This document shows, one piece after another, positions 18,843 through 27,646 of a DNA stretch of 64,000 bases. Both the position numbers and the translations under genes were made by a program. Origin of the DNA: Anaerolineae bacterium. Its GTDB lineage: Bacteria; Chloroflexota; Anaerolineae; Promineifilales; Promineifilaceae. The notes beneath the pieces were generated by a model that saw only the letters and a list, made by a program, of their open reading frames with translations, ran no database searches and had not been told where the DNA came from. How positions within the stretch are numbered: position 1 is the first letter of the stretch; the number at the start of each line of letters is the position of its first letter. The DNA is taken from contig JAHDWJ010000018.1 in the NCBI GenBank assembly GCA_023384415.1, positions 83,684 to 147,683 of the forward strand, written 5' to 3'.

Positions 18843-19312
18843 GAGAGTGGAGAGTGCTAACTGCGACGCTTCTACGCCCTGCTGCTCGCCAGGATGCGGC
18901 CGCGATTCAGGCCGTTTTTTACCCCCATGAGGAACAGGGAGCGTTTCAGGCCCAGTTGCAAACCTGGTGGGAGCGGCAGGAGCAGGGGCGGCTTTTTTAT
19001 CTGCTGGCCGAGCAGTCTGGGGAACTGGCAGGGCAAGGGCAGCTTCACCGGTGGCCGGATGGCCGGGGAGAGATTGCCAATGTGCAGGTCGCGGCCGCGT
19101 GGCAAAACCAGGGCCTCGGCACAGTCATCCTTAACCGCCTCATCCAACAGGCCAGCCAATGGCACTGCCCCACCATCGAAATCGCCGTGGCCGACAGCAA
19201 CCCCCGTGCCCAGGCTCTTTACCAACGGCTGGGGTTTCACACCGCCCACCCCTTGCGCTCACCCCATGATGAGCCGGGGGTTATTATGATCATGGAGTTT
19301 GGTGTTTTTTGA
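18839..19312 (+). CDS. GNAT family N-acetyltransferase
   Basis: The 157-residue protein shows the GNAT acetyl-CoA fold: the beta-4 strand IANVQVAAAWQNQGLGTVILNRLI carries the Q/R-x-x-G-x-G/A pyrophosphate loop (residues about 80-100) and the C-terminal IAVADSNPRAQALYQRLGF is the classic last helix. Family members acetylate amino groups of small molecules or proteins; the substrate is unknown. Translation is probably coupled to the preceding membrane protein, because the TTG start overlaps its TGA stop. A GTG at 18854 is an alternative start. Confidence 0.85.
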   Translation: MREWRVLTATLLRPAARQDAAAIQAVFYPHEEQGAFQAQLQTWWERQEQGRLFYLLAEQSGELAGQGQLHRWPDGRGEIANVQVAAAWQNQGLGTVILNRLIQQASQWHCPTIEIAVADSNPRAQALYQRLGFHTAHPLRSPHDEPGVIMIMEFGVF

Positions 19313-19350
19313 TCTGGGATAAGTTATTGGTGTATTGGTATGTTGCCGTT

Positions 19351-19368
19351 GTGGAATCAATTTTCGCC
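19351..19368 (+). repeat. Short intergenic motif, copy 1
   Basis: GTGGAATCAATTTTCGCC here and GTGAAATCAATTTTCGCC at 22339-22356 differ at a single position. Both lie in spacers just upstream or downstream of metabolic genes. The purpose is unknown; an 18-base match by chance in 64 kb is unlikely. Confidence 0.5.
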
Positions 19369-19434
19369 GCTATCCGGCATGAAACGTAATGAATGGAGCA
19401 TAATAAATCCATCAGCCATCCTGTATGACAGAGC

Positions 19435-20256
19435 ATGAATTTTATGAACTCTTCTCCTTTGGCCCAAGATAGCTATGTGCAAACGCAATATGCCACTCAG
19501 GATAATTTACGTATCCGGGTGGAGACGCATGAGAAATATTCCTTCCCCAAGATGGATTTTGCCGCCTGGGTGCTGGATCAGCTGCCCTGGCGCGGCCGCG
19601 AACGAGTTCTTGAGGTAGGCTGCGGCTCGGGCATCTATGCCCGCCCCACCCAGGCCCGCGCCGGCCATTACATCGGCGGCGATCTCTCCTGGGGAATGGT
19701 ACAAAGCTTGCCGCCGGATATTCCCCGGGTAAACCTGGATGCCCAATGGCTGCCCCTGGCGGCCGCATCGGTAGATGTCATCCTGGCCAATCACATGCTG
19801 TACCATGTGCCAGACCAGGACGCGGCCGCCGCCCAATTTACCCGTGTTTTGCGCCCTGGGGGGTATCTCCTGGCGGCCACCAATGCCGGGGCCAACCGGC
19901 CTGAACTAAACCAACTGTTGTATGACGCGGCCGCGGCCTTAGCCATCCCTGTTCCCCAAGAAGCCATGGGGGATGCCCTGCTCACCTTCACCCTGGAGAA
20001 TGGCCACGCCTTGTTAGCCCGCCATTTCCCCCAGGTGGCGCGGCATGAGGTCGAGACTGCCTTCATCTTTCCCACGCCAGAGCCGGTTATTGCTTACATC
20101 GGCACCACCAGAGACCGACTATTAGACATCGCCCCGCCGGGTATCGGTTGGGAACAATTGGCGGCCCAACTGCACCAGCTTCTCACTGACCACATTGCCC
20201 GGCACGGCGAGTTCCGCGTTCACAAAAAAGCCGGCGTATTTGTATGTCGGAGATAG
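19435..20256 (+). CDS. Class I SAM-dependent methyltransferase
   Basis: The 273-residue product has motif I VLEVGCGSGIYARPT near residues 59-75, an acidic motif II region (IGGDLSWGMV) near 82, and the motif IV/V strand VDVILANHMLYHVPDQDAAAAQFTRVLRPGGYLLA, typical of Methyltransf_11/25 enzymes that methylate small molecules such as quinones or lipids. Length is normal and a start at ATG 19435 is plausible, with a second ATG at 19444. The C-terminal 100 residues probably form the substrate cap. The product cannot be predicted. Confidence 0.88.
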   Translation: MNFMNSSPLAQDSYVQTQYATQDNLRIRVETHEKYSFPKMDFAAWVLDQLPWRGRERVLEVGCGSGIYARPTQARAGHYIGGDLSWGMVQSLPPDIPRVNLDAQWLPLAAASVDVILANHMLYHVPDQDAAAAQFTRVLRPGGYLLAATNAGANRPELNQLLYDAAAALAIPVPQEAMGDALLTFTLENGHALLARHFPQVARHEVETAFIFPTPEPVIAYIGTTRDRLLDIAPPGIGWEQLAAQLHQLLTDHIARHGEFRVHKKAGVFVCRR

Positions 20257-20425
20257 TTTCTAGTTTCTAGTTTGGAGCGTAACTCAAAACTCGGAACGCG
20301 AAACTATACTGCCAACGGTCATAAACTGACATTTTTAGTGAGACTGGAGACTCGAGATTAACCAGTCTCTAGTCTCCAACGGAAATATCACTTTATGACC
20401 ACGATGGGTATAAAAACTCCCCCCC

Positions 20426-21031
20426 ATGTCTTTCTTGACTTTCCTTACCAGCCGTCGCTCTATTCGACGGTACCGCCCAGAGCCGGTGCCGGATGAGATC
20501 GTGCGCCAACTGCTCGCGGCCGCGACTTATGCCCCTTCAGCCCATAACCGGCAGCCGTGGCGGTTTGCCGTCATCAGTTCCCCAGAGACAAAGCAGCAGC
20601 TTGCGGCCGCGATGGGGGCCAGGCTGCGGGCTGATTTGCAGGCCGATGGGGTGCCACCGGAACAGATCGAGCAAGATGCTGGCCGCTCCTACCAACGGCT
20701 TACCAACGCCCCGCTGCTCATATTGCTTTGTATGAGTATGGTGGATATGGACAGCTACCGGGATGAGCGGCGGCAGCAGCATGAATGGACCATGGCCACC
20801 CAAAGTGTGGCTATGGCCGGGCAAAACTTGCTGCTGGCCGCCCACGCCGTCGGGCTAGGGGGGTGTTGGCTGTGTGCCCCCCTTTTCTGCCCCGATGTGG
20901 TACAGGGAGTATTAAATCTCCCCCCCGATTGGCAGCCCCAGGGCCTCATCACCCTGGGCTACCCCGCCGAAAACAAACAAAAAGATCGCGCCCCCCTGGA
21001 CAGCAAAATGGTATGGATGGATGAGGTATAA
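20426..21031 (+). CDS. Nitroreductase-family FMN oxidoreductase
   Basis: The 201-residue protein begins with the nitroreductase signature FLTSRRSIRRYRPEPVPDEIV, then AAATYAPSAHNRQPWRFAVI, which binds FMN phosphate and ribityl groups, and later GLGGCWLCAPLF and GLITLGYPAENK near the C-terminus. Members form homodimers and use NAD(P)H or F420-type cofactors to reduce flavin-accessible substrates; some resemble the C-terminal domain of the F420 ligase FbiB. No F420 gene is nearby. Its own start ATG 20426 follows a spacer with simple repeats. Confidence 0.9.
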   Translation: MSFLTFLTSRRSIRRYRPEPVPDEIVRQLLAAATYAPSAHNRQPWRFAVISSPETKQQLAAAMGARLRADLQADGVPPEQIEQDAGRSYQRLTNAPLLILLCMSMVDMDSYRDERRQQHEWTMATQSVAMAGQNLLLAAHAVGLGGCWLCAPLFCPDVVQGVLNLPPDWQPQGLITLGYPAENKQKDRAPLDSKMVWMDEV

Positions 21032-21058
21032 ACCCTTTCATCCTTCATCCTTCATAAT

Positions 21059-22201
21059 TCAAATACCCAATCCCCAGGTATATTCCAGGTTGCCGAATCC
21101 TGAACCTAAACTTTGTGGTTTGAGGGGTTTACCAAAGATGCGGCCGCTTAACTCCTGAATCTGGAACAGATATTCATTGTAATTAAACCGGCTGCGCCAC
21201 CACCCCCCCAATCGGGGGCGATCCAGGAGAAAGCCAGTGTGGGCGTGAGGCTCTAACCGGTATTGAATAAAATCCCCATTTTTGGCCTGGCAGCGAACGG
21301 CAAAGTGGGGATGCCCGCGCCGCGCCGGCAGGATAGAGACCTGGGTCTGCTCAAACTCCACCGGATACCAGCTTCCCCCATGGGCAAAATAGGCTGAAGG
21401 TTTGATGGACGCGGCCGCCCGTTCCAGCCAATGGGGAAAGAACCAATGCCCCCGGCGCAGCAGGTGTGGCCCCACATAGGGCACAAAAGCGGAAAAAATG
21501 CTCTCATCGGCAAAAGTGGCCCAAATCCATTTCCAGGGGAACGCAGGAAAATTCAGGCACACCCGCTGAAAATAACCAATACCTTCTAACCATTCTGAGC
21601 CAGCCGGCGAATGGAACTCCCCGGCAAAACGGAGATGTGGCCAATAAACCACATTGGCCCCACCCCAAAAAGTCTGCACATCAGACTCAATGGGGCCGGT
21701 GAGTGGATACGCCGGGTCGCCCCATACCTGAAAATGGGCCGCCCCACGCTCCCCCCGAAACTGAGCTTCAATGCCAAACGGTTTGTCCGGGATGGTCTGT
21801 AAGCTGCCTCCGTGCGCGGCCGCGTCTCCATTCTCTCCCCAGGCGTGCAGAGCACCATCCGGCGATAACTGAGCTGTGGCCGGATGGTGAACAATTTTCT
21901 CATGGACCGTTTGCCCATCATTGATCCAGCCCACCGCAAAGGTATTAAACCGATCTACCCCACCATTGGCCGAAGGGTGTAAGACTAACCCTGGGTGGGG
22001 CACATGGGAAATTTCCACCGTCTGCCCGGCGCGGGAAACCAGAGCAAACATCATCTGTTTCGGGCCAAACCCATCCTTCTGGCGAGGAAATAGGAGAAAG
22101 AACCACCAGGAAGAGGAGTGGCGATTTTGTAAATGGCGCAGCTGCGTCCAGATACGGTCAAAGGGAGTCGTGTTTAGGCTAAGTTGTGGGATCATGGGCA
22201 T
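21059..22201 (-). CDS. CrtC/AttH-like (lipocalin-fold) hypothetical protein
   Basis: The roughly 380-residue cytoplasmic-looking protein is rich in Trp, Phe, Gly and Pro with alternating beta-strand patterns (for example AHFQVWGDPAYPLTGPIESD, FAGEFHSPAGSEWLEGIGYFQRV and GNLEYTWGLGI). This is reminiscent of the hydroxyneurosporene synthase/AttH two-lipocalin fold and of tocopherol-cyclase-like proteins. That assignment is only a fold guess; no catalytic residues are certain. I chose ATG 22201, because the longer frame would start within the terminator hairpin at 22227-22257. Confidence 0.6.
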   Translation of the reverse strand: MPMIPQLSLNTTPFDRIWTQLRHLQNRHSSSWWFFLLFPRQKDGFGPKQMMFALVSRAGQTVEISHVPHPGLVLHPSANGGVDRFNTFAVGWINDGQTVHEKIVHHPATAQLSPDGALHAWGENGDAAAHGGSLQTIPDKPFGIEAQFRGERGAAHFQVWGDPAYPLTGPIESDVQTFWGGANVVYWPHLRFAGEFHSPAGSEWLEGIGYFQRVCLNFPAFPWKWIWATFADESIFSAFVPYVGPHLLRRGHWFFPHWLERAAASIKPSAYFAHGGSWYPVEFEQTQVSILPARRGHPHFAVRCQAKNGDFIQYRLEPHAHTGFLLDRPRLGGWWRSRFNYNEYLFQIQELSGRIFGKPLKPQSLGSGFGNLEYTWGLGI

Positions 22202-22226
22202 AATTTTATAGAACACGGCTAAAAAG

Positions 22227-22257
22227 AACACGGATAAAGCCATGTTTTATCCGTGTT
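22227..22257 (-). terminator. Rho-independent terminator behind the thiolase gene
   Basis: AACACGGATAAA (22227-22238) pairs perfectly with TTTATCCGTGTT (22246-22257) around a seven-base loop. T-runs follow on both strands, so it may also stop plus-strand transcripts. Confidence 0.8.
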
Positions 22258-22338
22258 TTTTTCTAGCCATCTGAAGTCTGGCGTTTTTTAGTCTGACCAC
22301 TGGTTATTACTGTATTACTGCATTGGTTATTACCAGTG

Positions 22339-22356
22339 GTGAAATCAATTTTCGCC
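22339..22356 (+). repeat. Short intergenic motif, copy 2
   Basis: This is the second copy of the 18-base motif described at 19351-19368 (17 of 18 bases identical). Confidence 0.5.
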
Positions 22357-22385
22357 AAAGTCCAGCAGCCATGTTAAACCTTGAT

Positions 22386-23528
22386 TCACTGATTGGTTAA
22401 GATGTGGGTGGCAATGGTGGCCCCGCTGCCGCCGATATTTTGCGTCATGGCGACTCGCACCCCATCAATTTGGGCCTCACCTGCCTGCCCCCGCAGTTGC
22501 AAAACCGCTTCTACAATCTGATACAACCCGGTAGCCCCAACAGGATGCCCCCGCGCCTTGAGGCCGCCCATGGTGCTGATAGGCAATGTCCCCTGGGGAA
22601 AGATAGCCCCAGATTGGGCCAGCCGTACCCCCTGCCCTCGTTCGGCAAAGCCACATGCTTCCAGGGAAAGGGCGGCCATAATGCTAAAGGCATCGTGCAG
22701 CTCAAACAGATCTACATCCTGGGGGGTAATGCCGGCCTGCTGATAAGCGCGTTGAGCTGATTGGTACGCGGCCGCCAGCCAAAGCGGGTCTTCCCGGTCA
22801 TGGATAGCCAGGGTGTCGGTGGCGACGGCGGAACCAGACACGCGTACCGCCTGGGGCGCTTCTTTGGCGGGCACAAGTAAAACAGCGGCCGCGCCATCCC
22901 CAATCGGGGAGGCATCATACAGTTGAATGGGGGGCGCCACGGCCCGGCCTCGACGGTACTCCCTCAGCCCAATCGGCTCATGGAACAGGGCATACGGGTT
23001 TTTAGCCCCATTGGCGTGGGCGTTAATGGCAAAGGGGGCAAAATCATCGTGGGTATACCCGTATTCGTGCATATAACGGCGCATCACCAGGGCGTTTAAG
23101 GCCACAAAGGTCACGCCTGATGGGGTTTCATAATCGGCATCGGCGGCCTGGGCCAAAGCGGCGGTCGTCTGGCGGGGGGATGAATCCAACATTTTTTCCA
23201 CCCCAATTACCAAAACGGCATCCATGACCCCACTGGCCACGGCCATCAACCCCTGCCGCATGGCTGAACCAGCCGAGCCGCAGGCCGCCTCGAAGCGCAT
23301 CGCTTCAAGGCCCCACAGCCCCAGGGCGTCTACAGCCACGGCCCCCAGGTGAAGCTGCTGGTTGAGCGTCCCGGCGGTCATGTTGCCCACAAAGACGGCG
23401 TTGATCTGATCGCGGCCGCTGTCTTGCAAAGCGGCCCGGCCAGCATCAGCCATTAAATCACGGACGGAAAGCTCCCAATGCTCTCGTACCGGCGTCCGTC
23501 CCACGCCGAGAACAGCGACATTACGCAT
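22386..23528 (-). CDS. Thiolase-family acetyl-CoA acyltransferase (SCP-X type)
   Basis: The 380-residue protein has the nucleophilic Cys near residue 83 in FEAACGSAGSAMRQG, then the C-terminal GGLKARGHPVGATGLYQ with the catalytic His and an ending with QNIGGSGA, where most degradative thiolases have a second Cys (CxG). This ending, and the overall order, match SCP-X/archaeal-type thiolases. It would cleave 3-ketoacyl-CoA or condense two acetyl-CoA. ATG 23528 has GGAG upstream; the longer frame to 23621 is spacer repeat. The SCP2-domain protein at 24223 and enoyl-CoA hydratase at 25896 fit acyl-CoA metabolism. Confidence 0.88.
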   Translation of the reverse strand: MRNVAVLGVGRTPVREHWELSVRDLMADAGRAALQDSGRDQINAVFVGNMTAGTLNQQLHLGAVAVDALGLWGLEAMRFEAACGSAGSAMRQGLMAVASGVMDAVLVIGVEKMLDSSPRQTTAALAQAADADYETPSGVTFVALNALVMRRYMHEYGYTHDDFAPFAINAHANGAKNPYALFHEPIGLREYRRGRAVAPPIQLYDASPIGDGAAAVLLVPAKEAPQAVRVSGSAVATDTLAIHDREDPLWLAAAYQSAQRAYQQAGITPQDVDLFELHDAFSIMAALSLEACGFAERGQGVRLAQSGAIFPQGTLPISTMGGLKARGHPVGATGLYQIVEAVLQLRGQAGEAQIDGVRVAMTQNIGGSGATIATHILTNQ

Positions 23529-23624
23529 GGTTGTTACTCCTGGAATGATGAATGATGAAGGATGAAAGGAAGGTGGAGAGTGATGCGTACACCCTGAATA
23601 GTTCTTATAAGTTCGCCTCATTCT

Positions 23625-23996
23625 CTATACATTCCCCTTCGACTCTATCAACTTTTTGCTCTTCTCCTCAGCCAATGACATATTCACCATCACGGCCAGG
23701 TAAGCGGCGAGGAAGGCGGGGATGAGCAGGTTGACGGTTGGCAACAGGTTAGCCATGAGGGGGTAAGGTGAGATAAGGCCAACCCAGCCAGCCAGGGTGA
23801 GGCCAACCAGGCTGCTACTGCCCATGAGGATGGCCCAGACCCAGGCCCGGTTGGGGTGGGCGTAACTAAGGATGAAGGCTGCGGCCGCGACGGTTACAAC
23901 GACGGTTTCAATATCATGTTGGGTAATATCAAGCCAGATGATGATGACGGCCATCAGCCCAGCCAACCCGACCAAATTTCTTGTTTGTTTTACCAT
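23625..23996 (-). CDS. Small four-helix membrane protein, function unknown
   Basis: The 123-residue protein consists of about four hydrophobic helices (residues about 8-24, 28-45, 50-75 and 85-110) and a charged cytoplasmic tail (AEEKSKKLIESKGNV). I do not recognise a family. A GGGAAC segment precedes ATG 23996. It stands in the same direction as the SCP2 gene and the thiolase but is separated from the SCP2 gene by a terminator. Confidence 0.65.
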   Translation of the reverse strand: MVKQTRNLVGLAGLMAVIIIWLDITQHDIETVVVTVAAAAFILSYAHPNRAWVWAILMGSSSLVGLTLAGWVGLISPYPLMANLLPTVNLLIPAFLAAYLAVMVNMSLAEEKSKKLIESKGNV

Positions 23997-24140
23997 AACA
24001 GTTCCCTGATGAATGATCTTCGGTGAAAGATCTAATTTAATTGACCGTGAGAGACTGTAGCACGGGGCAACCGCCAGAAACTGTCACCGGGCAGGGATAG
24101 ACTGTCAAAAAGTGGCGAGAAGCGGCTGTCGCAGCAATAA

Positions 24141-24182
24141 AAAACAGTGGCTAAGATGACTGTTCACCTTAGCCACTGTTTT
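24141..24182 (-). terminator. Rho-independent terminator of the SCP2 gene
   Basis: AAAACAGTGGCTAA (24141-24154) pairs perfectly over 14 bp with TTAGCCACTGTTTT (24169-24182), loop 14 bases. On the minus strand it is followed by six T residues. Confidence 0.9.
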
Positions 24183-24222
24183 GCTTAAAAGAGGTATCAG
24201 GCTGGAAACCCAGACCGAATTC

Positions 24223-24540
24223 TTACATTTTGAATAGGCCTTGCAGTTTCATTACCGCATTCAGGTCCCCTTCCACACGCACCTTGCCACCCATAAACGC
24301 CTGCACCGGGTTCAATTTGCCCGACATCATATCTTTATAATCACTAGCGGTCATGGCTACTTTGGCAGTAGGCTTTTCTACAGTGGCTTTCGCTGTTGTC
24401 ACTTTGCCATCGGCAATATTGACCTGCCAATCACCGCCCCCATCGCCGCTTAAAGCAAAGACAATGGTGGCCTCAAAATTGCCCAATTTGCTCATATCCA
24501 CATTGTTAGGCAGGTTCTTAAAAATTTGTTCGATGTCCAT
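24223..24540 (-). CDS. SCP2 sterol-binding-domain protein
   Basis: The 105-residue protein is a stand-alone SCP2 fold: IVFALSGDGGGDWQVNIADGKVTTAKATVEKPTAKVAMTASDYKDMMSGKLNPVQAFMGGKVRVEGDLNAVMKL contains the typical D+...hhsGk+.p..aFh.GK++++Gd pattern of the lipid-binding tunnel. Such proteins bind acyl-CoA or sterol-like lipids. A strong AAGGAG lies before ATG 24540, so the 42-codon upstream extension is not used. In eukaryotic SCP-X a thiolase is fused to SCP2; here they are neighbours. Confidence 0.92.
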   Translation of the reverse strand: MDIEQIFKNLPNNVDMSKLGNFEATIVFALSGDGGGDWQVNIADGKVTTAKATVEKPTAKVAMTASDYKDMMSGKLNPVQAFMGGKVRVEGDLNAVMKLQGLFKM

Positions 24541-24764
24541 GATCAAAAATCTCCTTATAGTGAGGGTTGTTGACGGCAACACATCCAATCGGTTATGGTT
24601 ATGCCCTGAGTTTGTAAACGATAAACCAGAGGAAAGTATAACAAGGGCAGAAAGGGTGTCAAGCAAAATTTGACGCCTTGCGTCACCGCATGACCATTTC
24701 CTTTAATAGCCCCGAATGGCGGCTCAGGTAAATTAGATGCGTTTAATTGGTCATCGTCACTTAC

Positions 24765-25376
24765 TTATGAAGATGGGGGGCGGTTGGTGATGCGAATGAT
24801 GGGAACGAGACAGTTCCATAACCACTCAGGCGTTTCCGGTGGTTCACCGATGGCGATTGCCGTCGTATCCTGGCCGTTGGCGGTGACAGTCAGGCGGTAG
24901 GTGAAAAAATCGCAGCATATTTCTTCGGCTTTGTAGGTGGGGGCCAGAGTGAAGAAGTTATTGTCTAGTAAAATCTGATATAAATCGCTGATTTCCCCCT
25001 CGGTAAGCTGCTGAACTTCAACCCCGTTTTGAGTAACGCGGCCGCGCCGATCAATCACCCACTCCTGCTTAATCCCGGCAAACCCTCCTTCCTGGCTAAA
25101 AACAAACTGCAAATCCGCGGGCAGTTGGAGAGGGCTATCTGGCAGCGGGGAGGCAGGCGGTACCGACGTTGCCACTGGGGCCGCTGTTGCTGTGGGGTTG
25201 GGGGTAGGGGTAGCTGGGATAGGTGAAGGAACTACGGTTGCCGTTACTTCTACCAACCCTATCTCTGTTGGGGTTGGGAATGCGGCTGGGGGTTCATTGT
25301 TGCTCACCGTGGCCGTACAGGCTGTCAGAAGCCAGCTACAAATGAGTAAAGGTAAAACAAGTTGATATTTTGTCAT
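24765..25376 (-). CDS. Lipoprotein, function unknown
   Basis: The 203-residue protein has a lipobox (LICSWLLTAC, lipidated Cys at 20), a Pro/Thr-rich linker to about residue 95, and a beta-rich domain of about 105 residues with FVFSQEGGFAGIKQEWVIDRRGRV and Cys-Cys at FYKAEEICCDFF-like positions. It is therefore probably anchored to the outside of the membrane. The domain resembles small, widespread lipoproteins that end with an amidase-like or protease-inhibitor-like fold, but I cannot name a family. AGGAG supports ATG 25376. Confidence 0.75.
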   Translation of the reverse strand: MTKYQLVLPLLICSWLLTACTATVSNNEPPAAFPTPTEIGLVEVTATVVPSPIPATPTPNPTATAAPVATSVPPASPLPDSPLQLPADLQFVFSQEGGFAGIKQEWVIDRRGRVTQNGVEVQQLTEGEISDLYQILLDNNFFTLAPTYKAEEICCDFFTYRLTVTANGQDTTAIAIGEPPETPEWLWNCLVPIIRITNRPPSS

Positions 25377-25488
25377 GCTGTTATCTCCTGGGTTTTGCTA
25401 AACGATGACAATACCCAGTATAACAACGTTTTATTCAAGAGCTTAGTTCCATTAGGGCGGGTGAGGCCAGGGGAGAGAAAAATAAAAA

Positions 25489-25527
25489 TGCCCACCGGCC
25501 TCATTTGATTTAGAAGACCGGTGGGCA
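25489..25527 (-). terminator. Rho-independent terminator of the small membrane protein gene
   Basis: TGCCCACCGG (25489-25498) pairs with CCGGTGGGCA (25518-25527). On the minus strand the stem is followed by TTTTTATTTTT. Confidence 0.88.
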
Positions 25528-25550
25528 CAATAAGCCTATTGGGGGTTGTT

Positions 25551-25748
25551 TTATTGTTGTGATGGGACCCGACCTATATTCGGATGGGAAGGCAATTCTT
25601 GTGGTTGCCGCCGAAAAGTACGGCGCGGTGGCGATTCTGAAGGATCCTCTTCTTCCCGGCTAAATTGGGCCGAGGCGACGCTGGCAAAAAATAATACCCC
25701 AACAGAAAAAGCGATCCATACAGTTGCTAACAAGATAAAAGTAGCCAT
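25551..25748 (-). CDS. Small single-helix membrane protein
   Basis: This 65-residue protein has one hydrophobic N-terminal helix (residues 2-27, ending ASVASA) followed by a charged, Arg/Glu/Pro-rich tail that is likely disordered. A strong AGGAG stands seven bases before ATG 25748 and a clean terminator follows, so the gene is real despite its size. The helix could be a cleaved signal peptide. No family recognised. Confidence 0.65.
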   Translation of the reverse strand: MATFILLATVWIAFSVGVLFFASVASAQFSREEEDPSESPPRRTFRRQPQELPSHPNIGRVPSQQ

Positions 25749-25895
25749 TAGTTGCTCCTCTTAATGAACCCAAAACCCATCATCTAATCAACAGGCTGTA
25801 TTATAGAACTGCTTAGATGCCTCATCCAACATCTAGTGGTACTATGATACGTGCAAAAGCCTGGCCAAACAACCCTTAAAAAGGAGATGATGCCA

Positions 25896-26696
25896 ATGAA
25901 TTACGGTGAGTATCAGCATATCCTATTTGAACGACGGTCGCCGCATATTTTATGGATGACTTTAAACCGCCCCGAACTTTTGAACGCCGCCGATGCCCGT
26001 TTGCATACAGAGTTGGTGGAAATCTGGAAAACGATTGACCGGGACCCCGATGTCCATGTAGCGGTTATTACCGGGGCCGGCCGCGCCTTTTCGGCAGGGG
26101 GGGATTTGCAGTTGGTGGAAAATGCGTACCGCAATTATGATGAGATTTGCCGCATCCTGGATGAGGCTCGGGACCTGGTTTATAACATTCTCCACTGTTC
26201 TAAACCGATAGTAGCCGCCATTAACGGGCCAGCGGTAGGGGCCGGGCTGGTGGTGGCTCTGCTGGCGGACATCAGTATCGCGGCGGAGAATGCCCGCCTG
26301 GCCGATGGGCATGTACGGATGGGGGTAGCGGCGGGGGATCACGCGGCGATTATCTGGCCGCTCCTGTGTGGTATGGCCAAATCTAAATATTACTTAATGA
26401 CCAGTGATTTTGTCAGCGGCCGCGACGCCGAACGGATGAACCTGGTGAGTCTCTGTGTACCGGATGAACAGTTGTTAGACAAGGCGATGGAAGTAGCAAC
26501 CAATCTGGCCACTGGCCCACGCCAGGCCATTAAATTTACCAAACGTGCCCTCAACCAATGGCTGCTTAACGCCGGCCCTATCTTTGACCACTCCCTGGCC
26601 TTGGAGATGTTGGGCTTTTTCTCTGAAGATATGATGGCCGGGGTAGACGGGCTGCGCCAGAAGCGGAAAGCGGTGTTCCCTTCCAGCAGTTTCTAG
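25896..26696 (+). CDS. Enoyl-CoA hydratase/isomerase-family protein
   Basis: The 266-residue crotonase-fold protein has the oxyanion-hole strands [15 protein letters not shown] near residue 62 and [51 protein letters not shown] (about 107-160), plus the C-terminal [18 protein letters not shown] trimerisation helix. The second catalytic Glu of classical hydratases (usually after the LPxxxG loop) is not in its usual context (GDHAAIIWP), so isomerase or another crotonase activity is possible. AAGGAG nine bases upstream selects ATG 25896. It probably works on acyl-CoA with the thiolase. Confidence 0.88.
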   Translation: MNYGEYQHILFERRSPHILWMTLNRPELLNAADARLHTELVEIWKTIDRDPDVHVAVITGAGRAFSAGGDLQLVENAYRNYDEICRILDEARDLVYNILHCSKPIVAAINGPAVGAGLVVALLADISIAAENARLADGHVRMGVAAGDHAAIIWPLLCGMAKSKYYLMTSDFVSGRDAERMNLVSLCVPDEQLLDKAMEVATNLATGPRQAIKFTKRALNQWLLNAGPIFDHSLALEMLGFFSEDMMAGVDGLRQKRKAVFPSSSF

Positions 26697-26827
26697 TTTC
26701 GAGTTAGGGAGAGCCGGTTAGTGGATTTTGCCGGGAAAATGGGGACAGGCTAAAATGCCTTTGTAACTTTGTCTCGCCCGGCTCATTAACCATTCACTAT
26801 TCACAAATTCACCTGTTAATTATTCTT

Positions 26828-27640
26828 ATGGATGCTACCACCCCTATCGCCAGCCAGATTCCTTGCCAGCAATGTGCTGCCCCATTACCGGTTCAGCAGG
26901 GCACCCGGTTTGTCACCTGTGAGTTTTGTGGGGCTACTAACTTTGTAGACAAGGCGCGGGCCGTTTTTCATTATGCGCTGCAACAGACGGTGCGTGAAAC
27001 GGATGCTTTGGCGGCTCTACGTCGTTGGATGGCGGGTAACCAGACAGTGAAAGGGTTGGATGCGGCCGCCAAAATTGACCCGCTTCAGTTTGAATATTTC
27101 CCCATGTGGCTTGTCCGTACCAAACAAAAAGGGGATGAACAGCTGTTTCTCCAGCCCGCGGCCGCGCTCTCTATCAGTGACCTCAAAGGGGAAACAATTC
27201 CTGTGGCCAGCCTGGTTCCTTATGACCATGCCCTGGACGCGGCCGCTGTCGAACCTACCGTCCCTTATGAAGCGATGATCACCTGGCTCAAAGAGGAGCA
27301 AAACATTGCCGATACCGCCATCTCTGAAGTTTCTCTGGTTCATTTGCCCCTATTTGTAGGGAAATACGAATACAAAGGCGAGCGGTACACCGCCATTGTA
27401 GATGCAGCCACCAGTCGGGTCTTTGCCAATATTTACCCCAGTAAATGGGAAGCTCCCTACTTTACCATAGCCGCCATCGCTTTTGTCGTCTATTTTTGTG
27501 CCTCAATGGGGCCACTAGCCGGGTATACGATGGGGGGTGGGGAAGGGTTTATGCTGGGAACGATTTTGTACCTGGTGATAGCCGTTATCGCTGCCATACC
27601 GATTTTTATCGCGGCCGCTTATATCTCTTCTAAAGTGTAA
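26828..27640 (+). CDS. Zinc-ribbon membrane protein, member 1 of a three-gene family
   Basis: The 270-residue protein starts with a zinc ribbon CQQC-x17-CEFC (residues about 13-38), has a soluble alpha/beta middle region, and ends with two hydrophobic helices (about 205-228 and 235-265). The middle region holds YFPMWLVRTKQKG and LPLFVGKYEYKGERYTAIVDA, which align with LPYWRVAAMVAG and YPLWVARYEYRGRNYQVVVDG in the gene at 28343. No catalytic residues are visible. I infer a conserved Chloroflexota-type membrane/zinc-ribbon family. Confidence 0.75.
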   Translation: MDATTPIASQIPCQQCAAPLPVQQGTRFVTCEFCGATNFVDKARAVFHYALQQTVRETDALAALRRWMAGNQTVKGLDAAAKIDPLQFEYFPMWLVRTKQKGDEQLFLQPAAALSISDLKGETIPVASLVPYDHALDAAAVEPTVPYEAMITWLKEEQNIADTAISEVSLVHLPLFVGKYEYKGERYTAIVDAATSRVFANIYPSKWEAPYFTIAAIAFVVYFCASMGPLAGYTMGGGEGFMLGTILYLVIAVIAAIPIFIAAAYISSKV

Positions 27641-27646
27641 TCTCGC

